Below are positions 35,551-42,500 of a stretch of 42,500 nt of DNA, piece after piece. Below the pieces are notes generated by a model. That model did not search any database. It saw only the letters and a list, made by a program, of their open reading frames with translations, and was not told the origin of the DNA. Every line of letters begins with the position of its first letter. Positions within the stretch are counted from its first letter, which is position 1. This DNA comes from Sphingobium sp. Leaf26 (GTDB lineage: Bacteria > Pseudomonadota > Alphaproteobacteria > Sphingomonadales > Sphingomonadaceae): contig NZ_LMKV01000011.1 of the NCBI RefSeq assembly GCF_001421665.1, forward strand, positions 1 through 42,500, read 5' to 3'. The position numbers were made by a program, and so were the translations under genes.

Positions 35551-36822
35551 TCAGGCAAAAGCCGCCAGCGCATCGCGCAATTCCGGCTCCTGTGTCGCCG
35601 CTTCGGCCAGGTCGACCCCGGCCACCGCCGCCGCCCATGCCTGTTGCAAGGCGCGCACGCCCGCGCCCGGCCCGCCCGGATGTGCCATGATCCCGCCACC
35701 CGCAGCAAAGATCAGGTCGGTCGATCCCAAAGCCGCAAAGGTCGCAGGCACCTGCCGCGCCGACTGCCCGGACGAAAAGACCGGCATGATCTCGCACCCC
35801 GCATGGGGCGAAGGGAACATCGGCATCAGGCATTCGCGGGCCGACGCGATCACGCTCTCATTACTCTCGCAGAATTTATTGTCGATGCCGTTCACATGAG
35901 TATGATCGATACCGGCCAGCCGCCACAATTTCTGGAACGCGATATAGCTCATGCCGATCGCCGGCGACCGCCCCAGCATGCCCCAGCCATTGCGATGCCC
36001 ATGGATCGGCAGTTGCGAATGGGCGCGCAGCATCTTCATCGCGGGCAGGCCGATGCTGTTCATGCTCGCCATGATGCAGGTGCCGCCTTCGCGCAGCACA
36101 TGGTCGTGCCGCTCCAGCATCTCGTCCATGTCGCCGGTCAGGTTGGCCGCGAACATCACCTTCTTGCCGGTCCTGTCGGCATGGTCGTTGATGACGCGCA
36201 TCACCGCGCTGACCCGCGCATCGAACGGACAATGCGGTCCGTCCGCCTGCAATTCATCATCCTTGATGAAATCGACGCCCGCCTCCACCAGGCCGCGCAC
36301 CTGATCCGCGGTGGCTTCCGGCGACAGGCCGACGCTCGGCTTGATGATCGTCCCGATCATCGGCCGGTCATGGACCCCCGCCAGCTTGCGCGTCCCTGCG
36401 ACGCCGAATTGCGGCCCCTGATAGCGGGTCAGGAATGCGGGCGGCAACGCCACGTCCACCAGCCGAAGCCCCGAAAAAGCCTTCAGTTCCGACAGATTGC
36501 CGTTGATCGTCGCCAGCAGGTTCGGCAGCGAAATCCCGAAATTGGATGTCGGCCAGGACAGAGTCACCCTCGCCCGCCGCCTTTTTCCGTCGCCGCCACC
36601 CTTGGGCAGGCCCGATCCCGGCAGCGACGGCGCATCCACCTCTCCCAGCTCATCCAGCACTTCCACCCGCGCCGCATGAGCTTCGCGCAGTTCGTCGGTT
36701 TCCCCCGGCACGCGGACGAAAGTGCCGGTCGACTGCTCGCCCGCCATCGTCGCCGCCGCCTGGGCGAGCGGAAAGGCCGTCTCGATCTCGTAGGTCGCAA
36801 AAACGCGGTCAGACATGGTCAC
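35551..36822 (-). CDS. RuBisCO-like protein (form IV), candidate 3-oxo-isoapionate-4-phosphate-type decarboxylase or hydrolase
   Basis: 423 residues, RuBisCO large-subunit fold. Aligned by eye with true RuBisCO, it keeps Glu29-Ser-Thr-Gly-Thr (E60 region) and Asn101 (N123). It also keeps Lys161 in GTIIKPSVGL (K175), the carbamylation and metal site Lys187-Asp-Asp-Glu190 (K201, D203, E204), His276-Arg277 (H294, R295) and Ser351 (S379). The second Lys of KPK is Ser163, and loop 6 reads GIDNKFCES, so normal CO2 fixation is not expected. RLPs are known to act as decarboxylase or transcarboxylase/hydrolase on 3-oxo-isoapionate-4-phosphate. The GTG at 36822 overlaps the GH127 stop (GTGA); an ATG at 36816 is the alternative. 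The operon order is GH127, RLP, kinase. Confidence 0.88.
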   Translation of the reverse strand: MTMSDRVFATYEIETAFPLAQAAATMAGEQSTGTFVRVPGETDELREAHAARVEVLDELGEVDAPSLPGSGLPKGGGDGKRRRARVTLSWPTSNFGISLPNLLATINGNLSELKAFSGLRLVDVALPPAFLTRYQGPQFGVAGTRKLAGVHDRPMIGTIIKPSVGLSPEATADQVRGLVEAGVDFIKDDELQADGPHCPFDARVSAVMRVINDHADRTGKKVMFAANLTGDMDEMLERHDHVLREGGTCIMASMNSIGLPAMKMLRAHSQLPIHGHRNGWGMLGRSPAIGMSYIAFQKLWRLAGIDHTHVNGIDNKFCESNESVIASARECLMPMFPSPHAGCEIMPVFSSGQSARQVPATFAALGSTDLIFAAGGGIMAHPGGPGAGVRALQQAWAAAVAGVDLAEAATQEPELRDALAAFA

Positions 36823-38657
36823 GCAATCTTGAAATAGGTGTTGTACCGCTCAAGCCCCACATTGAAATAGGGGATGAAGACCAGATTCCGGCCGCCCGTT
36901 TCCATCGCGTAGTTCAGGCCCGATCCAGGCACCGGCGTCAGCGACGCGGGCAATGCCAGCGGCTGATCCTCCACCCCTGTCCAGGGATTGAGGCCGACAT
37001 ACATCACCGCCCCGCGCATCACCGCCGCGATGTCCGGATTCTTGTCGTCGATGCTCAGCGTCCGCAGGGCTTGCGGCAGGGTCAGTTCCACGGAGTCGCC
37101 CGCCTTCCACGTCCGGTCGACAACGGCCAACGTCCCCGGCTGCACGCCCTGCGCCGCGCCGTTGACGCGCAATTGAGCGCCCTTCGCCCAGGCGGGAATA
37201 CGCAGCTTCATGGCGAAGCGGCCATTGCCCGGCGCGGTAACGGTCAGGCGGGTGGTGTCCTCCGCTGGATAGCTGGTCTGCTGATCCACCTGCACAGCGC
37301 CGCCGGGGCGATCCCATTTCACGGTCGACGGCGCGAACATGTTCACGACCAGGGCGTCATCGTCATGGAAATAGAGGTTCAGCACATAATCGGCGACGGC
37401 CTGCACCAAAGTCCCCGAACAGCATGGCCATTTCTGGTGATAATAGAGTTTCTCGGCCGTGGCGCCATAATTGGAATAATAGGGATATCCCCCATCGCTG
37501 TCGGGCAGGCGGGTCGCCAGGATCGTGTTGTAGAGCGTCCGCTCCAGCCCGTCGCCATAGACCGGCTCGCCGGTGAAGCGCACCAGATAGCGGGCCAGCT
37601 TCATGTCGGCAAAACTGCCGCACGGCGTTTCGAAATGCGCTTTCGACGATTTCAGGCTGGCGGCCAGCTTCCCCTGATGCAGTTCGACAAACTGCTCCTC
37701 CGGCCCCCAGCCACCCGATGCGAAGCGCTGCGGCTCCATATAGGTCCATGCGTTGACCAGCGCCTTGCGATATTTCTCGTCGCCCAGATGCAGATAGGCC
37801 TGCGCGCCGGAACTCAGCGCGATGGTGTGGCTGTACGCATGCTTGGTCGGCAACACATCCTGCCCGGCGGCCAGCGGATCGAACCATTCCTTGTTCAGCA
37901 GATAATGGGTCGCCATCTGGCGGTACTTTTCCTGCCCCGTAATCTCGGCGACATGGAACAGATTTTCGGGCAGCACATAGGTTTCGTCATAGGGCGGATC
38001 GACCTTGCCCACCCGGTCGCGCGACACGGGCGAGATATAGGGTCGGCACTTCTCGATCGTGATCGGCAGCAACGTCCTGGCCTGCTCCACCCCCGACAGG
38101 CGATATGCGTCGATCAGCCCGACGACATATTTGTCCATGGTATAGGCAGCCCACTGGTCCTGCGCCTTGGGACCGGCATAGGGGTTCTTCGTCTTGGTGA
38201 TGAACTCGCCGAAACCCTGCACCAATGCCGCGACCTTGGCATGGACGGCCTTATCGCCAGTCGTTGCGCCAATACGCGCCAGACCCGATATATATTGGCC
38301 GAATGCCAGGCCGGGGACGAAGCCGTCGCGGTCATACCATCCGCCCATGTCCGGGCCGGGGGCGGGCAGGCCGGCCTGCTGGCGAAATACCTTGAGCGCC
38401 CGATCATTGTCGAGCGCCAGATAATGGGCATGGATATGGTCATAATGCTCCTTGACCACCCCACCGGTAAGCTGGACCGCGCCATAGGGAAATTCCTGCA
38501 ACACTTCCTTGCCGCGCCCGGCGGTCGCAGCAGCGAACGCCATCGATGATGCGCCCAGCGCACCGGCACCGGCAGTCGCACAGGTCGCGCAATGGATGAA
38601 CCCACGCCGCGAAATGCCACCGCTGGCGTGGCCGTCATCATGATGCCCCATGCTCAT
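36819..38657 (-). CDS. GH127/DUF1680-type cysteine glycoside hydrolase, Tat-exported
   Basis: About 612 residues from the ATG at 38657 (the ATG at 38651 has an AGGA five bases upstream and is possible). A twin-arginine signal, SRRGFIHCATCATAGAGALG, follows. The (alpha/alpha)6 barrel of DUF1680 has the acid/base candidates Glu320-Glu321 (WGPEEQFVE), Cys346 (ETPCGSFADM) and the Cys412-Cys413 pair (WPCCSG). The first Cys of that pair is the nucleophile in GH127 beta-L-arabinofuranosidases. Where the model enzymes have ETC for zinc binding, this one has ETPC, a one-residue insertion. GH127 also includes an enzyme reported to release aceric acid from rhamnogalacturonan II. The stop overlaps the RLP start, linking the released sugar to the RLP-kinase pathway. 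Confidence 0.87.
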   Translation of the reverse strand: MSMGHHDDGHASGGISRRGFIHCATCATAGAGALGASSMAFAAATAGRGKEVLQEFPYGAVQLTGGVVKEHYDHIHAHYLALDNDRALKVFRQQAGLPAPGPDMGGWYDRDGFVPGLAFGQYISGLARIGATTGDKAVHAKVAALVQGFGEFITKTKNPYAGPKAQDQWAAYTMDKYVVGLIDAYRLSGVEQARTLLPITIEKCRPYISPVSRDRVGKVDPPYDETYVLPENLFHVAEITGQEKYRQMATHYLLNKEWFDPLAAGQDVLPTKHAYSHTIALSSGAQAYLHLGDEKYRKALVNAWTYMEPQRFASGGWGPEEQFVELHQGKLAASLKSSKAHFETPCGSFADMKLARYLVRFTGEPVYGDGLERTLYNTILATRLPDSDGGYPYYSNYGATAEKLYYHQKWPCCSGTLVQAVADYVLNLYFHDDDALVVNMFAPSTVKWDRPGGAVQVDQQTSYPAEDTTRLTVTAPGNGRFAMKLRIPAWAKGAQLRVNGAAQGVQPGTLAVVDRTWKAGDSVELTLPQALRTLSIDDKNPDIAAVMRGAVMYVGLNPWTGVEDQPLALPASLTPVPGSGLNYAMETGGRNLVFIPYFNVGLERYNTYFKIA

Positions 38658-38715
38658 CCTGTCCCCGATTCTTCTTTGATTGCATGCGCAGGCTTGCGCT
38701 ATGGCGCGATTTAAC

Positions 38716-38734
38716 AATATCATATGACTAATTG
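38716..38734. promoter_or_regulatory. ACTAATT box in the GH127/GH42 divergent promoter
   Basis: AATATCATATGACTAATTG is 17 of 19 identical to the box upstream of dld at 18955-18973. It lies 15 bases before the GH42 start and 58 bases from the GH127 start, so one bound regulator could control both directions. Confidence 0.6.
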
Positions 38735-38749
38735 CAAGAGGAGGGATGA

Positions 38750-40819
38750 ATGGTGAAGGGGTTTTGGACGGCATCGCTGTTATGTTTGGCGGTTGCCGTC
38801 TCTCCTTTTCCCGCGAAAACGCAGCCATATCAATCCCGCGCGACTCAGTTCGCGGACAAGCCTGCCATCGCGGTCGGCGTCGCCTGGTATCCCGAACAAT
38901 GGCCCGAATCCCGCTGGGATGTCGACCTCAAGATGATGAAGGACACCGGTTTCAATACGGTCCGCATCGGCGAATTTGCCTGGAGCCGCATGGAGCCGGC
39001 CGAAGGCCAGTTCGACTTCGCCTGGATGGACCGCGCCGTCGCCGCTGCAAAACGCCATGGCTTCATGATCGTCATCGGCACGCCCAGTGCGGGGCCGCCG
39101 GCATGGCTCACGCAAAAATATCCCGACACACTGCGCGTCGATGAAAATGGCGTGCGGGCGGGCCATGGCGGCCGCCGCCATTTCTCCTTTGCCAGTGCGC
39201 GCTATCGCGACCTGTCCCGCCGCATCGCCGTCGAGATGGCGAAGCGTTACGGCAAAGACCCGTCGGTCGTCGGCTGGCAGATCGACAATGAAGTCGGCCC
39301 GCCCAGCTTCGACCCCGAATCCGTCGCAGCATGGCACAGGTTTCTCAAGGCTCGCTACGGCAGCATCGACACGCTCAACCAGCGGTGGACCACCCAATAT
39401 TGGAGCCAGCATTATAACGACTTCGATCAGGTGCCGCTCCACGCCACCGGCCAGCAAAATCCCGGCCTGTTGCTCGACTTCAAACATTTCACCAGCGCCA
39501 CCTGGACCGATTATGTGCAAAATCAGGCGCAGGCGATCCGCCCCCTGATCGACCGCCGTGCCTTCGTCACCACCAACACCATGTTCTGGAATGCCGGGTT
39601 CGATCATTTCCAGATGCACCGCGATCTCGATATCGCCTCATGGGACAATTATATCCCGGACGGTCGCCCCGACTGGGTCGCCAATGGCGCGAACCATGAT
39701 CTGGTGCGGGGATATAAGCAGCGCAATTTCTGGCTGATGGAAACCCAGCCGGGCCGGGTCGACTGGGTGCCGGTCAACCGCTCGCTCGATCCGGGCCAGA
39801 CCCGCGAACTGGCATGGCAGGCGGTGTCGCATGGCGCCGACGCCATCCTCTATTGGCAATGGCGTTCGCCCGCCAACGGGCAGGAAGTCTATCATGGCGC
39901 GGTGCTGGGGCAGGACGGTCTGCCCAATCCCGTCCATGCCGAAATCACGCAGATAGCGAAGGAACTGACCGCCGCCGCCCCTCTACTGGCCGACACCCAA
40001 CCCGCAGCCAAGGTCGGCTTCCTCTTTTCCTATGACAGCCGCTGGGCAATCGACCTGCAACGCCACAACAAGGCGTTCGACCCGATCAAATCCTTCACCG
40101 AAACCTATCGCCCTTTCCGCACCGCATCGCAGGGCGTCCATATCCTGTCGGCCGACGACGACCTGTCCGGCTATCCCCTCATCGTCGCGCCCAACCTCAA
40201 TGTCTTGACGCAAGGCCAGGCTGACCGCCTCGCCGCCTATGTGCGCGGCGGCGGCCAATTGCTGCTCGGCGCGCGCTCCGGCATGAAGGATGATGCCAAC
40301 GCGCTCTGGCCCCAGCGGCAGCCCGGCCCGCTGGCGGATTTGCTCGGCGCACAGGTGGAGCAATATTATGCGCTGGACGAAAATGTCGACATCAAGGGCG
40401 CGGTTGGCGGCACCGCGACCCTGTGGGCTGAGGAACTCAAACTCATCGCCTCCGACGTCCAGGTGCTGGCGACCTATGACAATCCGGGCGGCTGGCTCGA
40501 TGGTAAGCCCGCGCTGGTTACGCGCACAGTGGGCAAGGGCCGCATCACCTATCTCGGCGCATGGCTGGAACCTGCCGCCATGCAGCAACTGGCCGACCGC
40601 CTGCTCTTAGAGGCAAGGGTTCAGCCACTCGTCCCGAACGCCCATCCCGATCTCGAAATCAGCGAACGGGCCGGGAAGGGCAAGCGCGTGATGATCATCA
40701 TCAACCATGGCAGCGAAGCGCGACCATTGACGCCGCCAGCCGGTGCTGAACTGTCGCAGGGTGAGTGGCGCAATGGCCAGATGGCTCCCCACGGCATCGC
40801 GCTGTTTGAATTGAAATAG
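38750..40819 (+). CDS. GH42 beta-galactosidase, exported (second copy)
   Basis: 689 residues; AGGAGGG precedes the ATG. The signal peptide is FWTASLLCLAVAVSPFPA. The GH42 barrel has YPEQWPESRW, NTVRIGEFAW, acid/base Glu181 in VVGWQIDNEV and nucleophile Glu331 in WLMETQPG. The middle domain has GARSGMKDDAN and a run PQRQPGPLADLLGAQVEQYY nearly identical in the first copy. The two exported GH42 enzymes are clear paralogues over their whole length. They differ at the residue before the acid/base Asn-Glu (Asp here, Gly in the other), which may mean different substrate or linkage preference. It diverges from the GH127-RLP-kinase operon. Confidence 0.92.
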   Translation: MVKGFWTASLLCLAVAVSPFPAKTQPYQSRATQFADKPAIAVGVAWYPEQWPESRWDVDLKMMKDTGFNTVRIGEFAWSRMEPAEGQFDFAWMDRAVAAAKRHGFMIVIGTPSAGPPAWLTQKYPDTLRVDENGVRAGHGGRRHFSFASARYRDLSRRIAVEMAKRYGKDPSVVGWQIDNEVGPPSFDPESVAAWHRFLKARYGSIDTLNQRWTTQYWSQHYNDFDQVPLHATGQQNPGLLLDFKHFTSATWTDYVQNQAQAIRPLIDRRAFVTTNTMFWNAGFDHFQMHRDLDIASWDNYIPDGRPDWVANGANHDLVRGYKQRNFWLMETQPGRVDWVPVNRSLDPGQTRELAWQAVSHGADAILYWQWRSPANGQEVYHGAVLGQDGLPNPVHAEITQIAKELTAAAPLLADTQPAAKVGFLFSYDSRWAIDLQRHNKAFDPIKSFTETYRPFRTASQGVHILSADDDLSGYPLIVAPNLNVLTQGQADRLAAYVRGGGQLLLGARSGMKDDANALWPQRQPGPLADLLGAQVEQYYALDENVDIKGAVGGTATLWAEELKLIASDVQVLATYDNPGGWLDGKPALVTRTVGKGRITYLGAWLEPAAMQQLADRLLLEARVQPLVPNAHPDLEISERAGKGKRVMIIINHGSEARPLTPPAGAELSQGEWRNGQMAPHGIALFELK

Positions 40820-40830
40820 GCTGTCGCTGC

Positions 40831-40864
40831 TGCTCCCCTCCCTGAAAGGGAGGGGCCGGGGGTG
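40831..40864. repeat. GC-rich intergenic palindrome (REP-like)
   Basis: A perfect 9-bp stem, CCCCTCCCT and AGGGAGGGG (40835-40855), with a GAA loop, flanked by GGCCGGGGGTGG. This type of short palindrome is common between genes in sphingomonads and other alphaproteobacteria. It starts 11 bases after the GH42 stop in a 207-base gap and may also help terminate that transcript. Nothing else recognisable was seen in the rest of the gap to 41026. Confidence 0.55.
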
Positions 40865-41026
40865 GTAAGCCGCGTCGGCGGCTCCCATCTGTCCTATTCG
40901 TCACGCACCCGCTAAGATCGCCTTGGCTCTGTCCAACATGCGGTGCTCCGCTGACTGAAAATTTCCAACTCCAGCACATAAATGTCAAAATCAGCGGGAA
41001 ATGTGCGAAGTTAAGCGATCAGCGTC

Positions 41027-42094
41027 CTACCAGGGCACCGACCGCGCCACCGCGATCCCGCGCACGTCATCGGGCCATTTCCCGCTGACCGCGCAATAAT
41101 GATGGTAGAGCGCGCCCCTGGCGTAGACGACCGAAGGCTTGTGCGCATATTTCTCGTCCACCGATCCCGGCGCGCCATGATCGACCAGTATCTCGTCCAC
41201 CTTGCGGAAGTCGGTCAGGCTCTCTCCCAGCGCCAGCAAGTCCCGCGCATAGCCATCGGTCGACAGCCCGAAATAGAACATCGCCCATCGCCCGCCATGG
41301 CGCAGTAGCACCGGATCGCTGGCAAAACGGTCGTCCCACGCCCCCTTCACCCCATTGCGCAGCAACGGACTGGCCGGATGTCGCGTCCAGTGTTTCAGAT
41401 CGGTGGACGTCGCCAGTCCGGTCTGCTCATGCCATGGCTCGCCCTTGGTCTTGGCGTTGTAGAACAGATAATAGGTCCGCCCGACCTTCATCAGGTACGG
41501 CTTGTACAGCCCGCCTTCCTCCCATGGTGCGCCGCCATCGGGAAACAGGATCGGTGGGGTCTTGTCCCAGTGGATCAGATCCTTGCTATACGCCAGCCCG
41601 ATGACCGCCGGCCCCGCCTCATAGCCGGTGCCGGGATAGGCATGCCATGCGCAGACATAATGCCCGTCCACCTTGATCAGCCGCCCCGGCGACATCAGGT
41701 CATTGTCGCGCAGGATCGACGCAGTCGCGATATTATAGCGGGTGATCGGATCATTTGGATCGCGGGCGAGGATAATCCCCTTGCGCCGCCAGTTGACCAG
41801 GTCGTCGGAGTCCGCCAGCCCCGTCTGATAGCCGCTACCATCCCACCCGACATAGGTCATGCAGAACCGCCCCTCATGCGAAAAGACGAAGGGGCAATCG
41901 ACCAGTTTCTCGTCGAACGTGCCTTTCACGCCCGATCCCGCCAGCACCAGCTTGGGATATTTATAGGGCGTCCTGAACGGCGCGACCGGGTCTTTGCGTC
42001 CGACTTTCGCCGTCGCCCCCTCCACAGCCAGTCCGCCAAGGCCCAAAGCCGCTGACCCGATAAATTGCCGCCGATCCACGATCCCGTCCCTCAT
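41027..42094 (-). CDS. GH43-like five-bladed beta-propeller glycosidase, Tat-exported
   Basis: 355 residues from the ATG at 42094, which overlaps the stop of the decayed permease (ATGA). The frame continues upstream but only as a shadow of the permease. The N-terminus MRDGIVDRRQFIGSAALGLG is a twin-arginine signal. The rest shows repeated propeller blades with acidic starts (DCPFVFSHEGRFCMTYVGWD, SKDLIHWDK, LYKPYLMKVGRTYYLFYNAK, SDPVLLRHGGRWAMFYFG). These are as in the GH43, GH117, GH130 and GH137 group of propellers. The exact family and substrate cannot be decided by eye. In this setting an arabinofuranosidase or a related exo-enzyme for pectin side chains is plausible. Confidence 0.75.
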   Translation of the reverse strand: MRDGIVDRRQFIGSAALGLGGLAVEGATAKVGRKDPVAPFRTPYKYPKLVLAGSGVKGTFDEKLVDCPFVFSHEGRFCMTYVGWDGSGYQTGLADSDDLVNWRRKGIILARDPNDPITRYNIATASILRDNDLMSPGRLIKVDGHYVCAWHAYPGTGYEAGPAVIGLAYSKDLIHWDKTPPILFPDGGAPWEEGGLYKPYLMKVGRTYYLFYNAKTKGEPWHEQTGLATSTDLKHWTRHPASPLLRNGVKGAWDDRFASDPVLLRHGGRWAMFYFGLSTDGYARDLLALGESLTDFRKVDEILVDHGAPGSVDEKYAHKPSVVYARGALYHHYCAVSGKWPDDVRGIAVARSVPW

Positions 42095-42500
42095 TGCCCG
42101 CACACTTTCTGTCCCATCACGCCCGGCAGCGCCGCCGCCGCATTGCTGCCCACGGCATAGACCCGCCGCCGCGCCAGCCCATAGCCCAGCAGGGCAGCGC
42201 CTATGACCAGCAGCACCCAAATGGCCGACACCCGGCCACTTTCGAACGCCAGCATCTGCGCCAGAACCTCCGGCCGTGCCACCATCAGCGATCGCCCGTC
42301 GGTCAGGATCAGCACCAGTCCCCGCACTGCCGTCAGCGTGCCCAGCGTCACGATGAAGGCGTTGATGCCCACAAATTGCACGATAGCTCCGTTCAGCGGC
42401 ACCAGTGCATAATAGACACCCGCTTCACGCAGGCTCAAGAGGCGGCGCCAGTCCGCCCTGCACCAGTTACGCACCTGCCATCATGTCGGTGATGGACAGC
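42091..42500 (-). pseudogene. Decayed ABC sugar-transporter permease (RbsC-type), runs off the window
   Basis: The frame ending at 42091 holds about 110 residues of a ribose/xylose-type ABC permease: LNGAIVQFVGINAFIVTLG, TAVRGLVLILTDG and RRRVYAVGSNAAAALPGV. It then stops after eight unrelated residues, where about 100 more with several membrane helices are expected. Upstream, an in-frame continuation is absent. The other frames show permease-like pieces (LSITDMMAGA and LVQGGLAPPLEPA) interrupted by a TAA and a TGA. So the gene carries frameshifts, stops and a lost 3' end. It cannot give a working permease. Its stop codon overlaps the start of the propeller glycosidase. Sequence beyond the window is needed to see the rest of the transporter. 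Confidence 0.62.

Noticed and set aside
34185..36822. Calling the kinase-RLP pair outright as OiaK and the 3-oxo-isoapionate-4-phosphate RLP
   Set aside because: The fold assignments hold, but no apionate-forming gene is visible and apiose has another route here, so the substrate is left open.

Overview
The window is a high-GC alphaproteobacterial segment, most likely from a sphingomonad. The evidence is the TonB-dependent receptors with plugs starting 'ADIVVTG(S/I)R', exported glycosidases without SusC/SusD pairs, MFS sugar uptake, and codon use rich in GC at third positions. It opens with the last codons of electron-transfer flavoprotein:ubiquinone oxidoreductase. Almost everything after that looks like one polysaccharide/glycoside utilisation region aimed at plant cell-wall glycans that contain apiose, rhamnose, galactose and fucose (rhamnogalacturonan-II-like). 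No tRNA, rRNA, CRISPR array or transposase was seen, and no gene-free stretch exceeds 300 bases.

Layout. (1) 136-8673: a minus-strand set (DeoR regulator, TIM-barrel sugar isomerase, cytoplasmic GH78 alpha-L-rhamnosidase) diverges from a plus-strand set (split transketolase N and C subunits, FGGY kinase). This matches the known D-apiose to D-apulose to apulose-4-phosphate transketolase route. (2) 8747-16204: a large TonB receptor, a GH140 (DUF4038) apiosidase with an MFS sugar porter on the minus strand, and a divergent Tat-exported DUF5060 glycosidase of unknown specificity. (3) 16322-19614: a GntR/FadR-type regulator behind a quinone-dependent D-lactate dehydrogenase, then an internally deleted remnant of a large glycoside hydrolase. 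(4) 19652-28318: a second TonB receptor, a CocE/NonD-type secreted hydrolase and a GH106 rhamnosidase with an extra LamG-like domain. (5) 28495-34154: a plus-strand operon of GH42, GH29, an Asp/Glu-racemase-superfamily protein and an ACS-type MFS carrier. (6) 34185-38657: a minus-strand operon of GH127, a RuBisCO-like protein (RLP) and a DUF1537 acid-sugar kinase. (7) 38750-42500: a second exported GH42, a GH43-like beta-propeller protein and a decayed ABC sugar permease that runs off the window.

How the genes fit together (inference). Exported GH106, GH140, GH42, GH29, GH127 and the unknown glycosidases trim oligosaccharides brought in by the TonB receptors. The MFS porters carry the products inward. 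Cytoplasmic GH78 plus isomerase, kinase and transketolase would turn a rhamnosyl-apiose or apiose unit into central metabolites. The GH127-RLP-kinase operon looks like a separate route for a branched, carboxylated sugar. Either 3-oxo-isoapionate (known chemistry) or an aceric-acid derivative (new) would suit it, and this is the most interesting candidate for an undescribed pathway. A shared AT-rich box containing ACTA lies upstream of most of the exported-enzyme units and may be the operator of the GntR protein.
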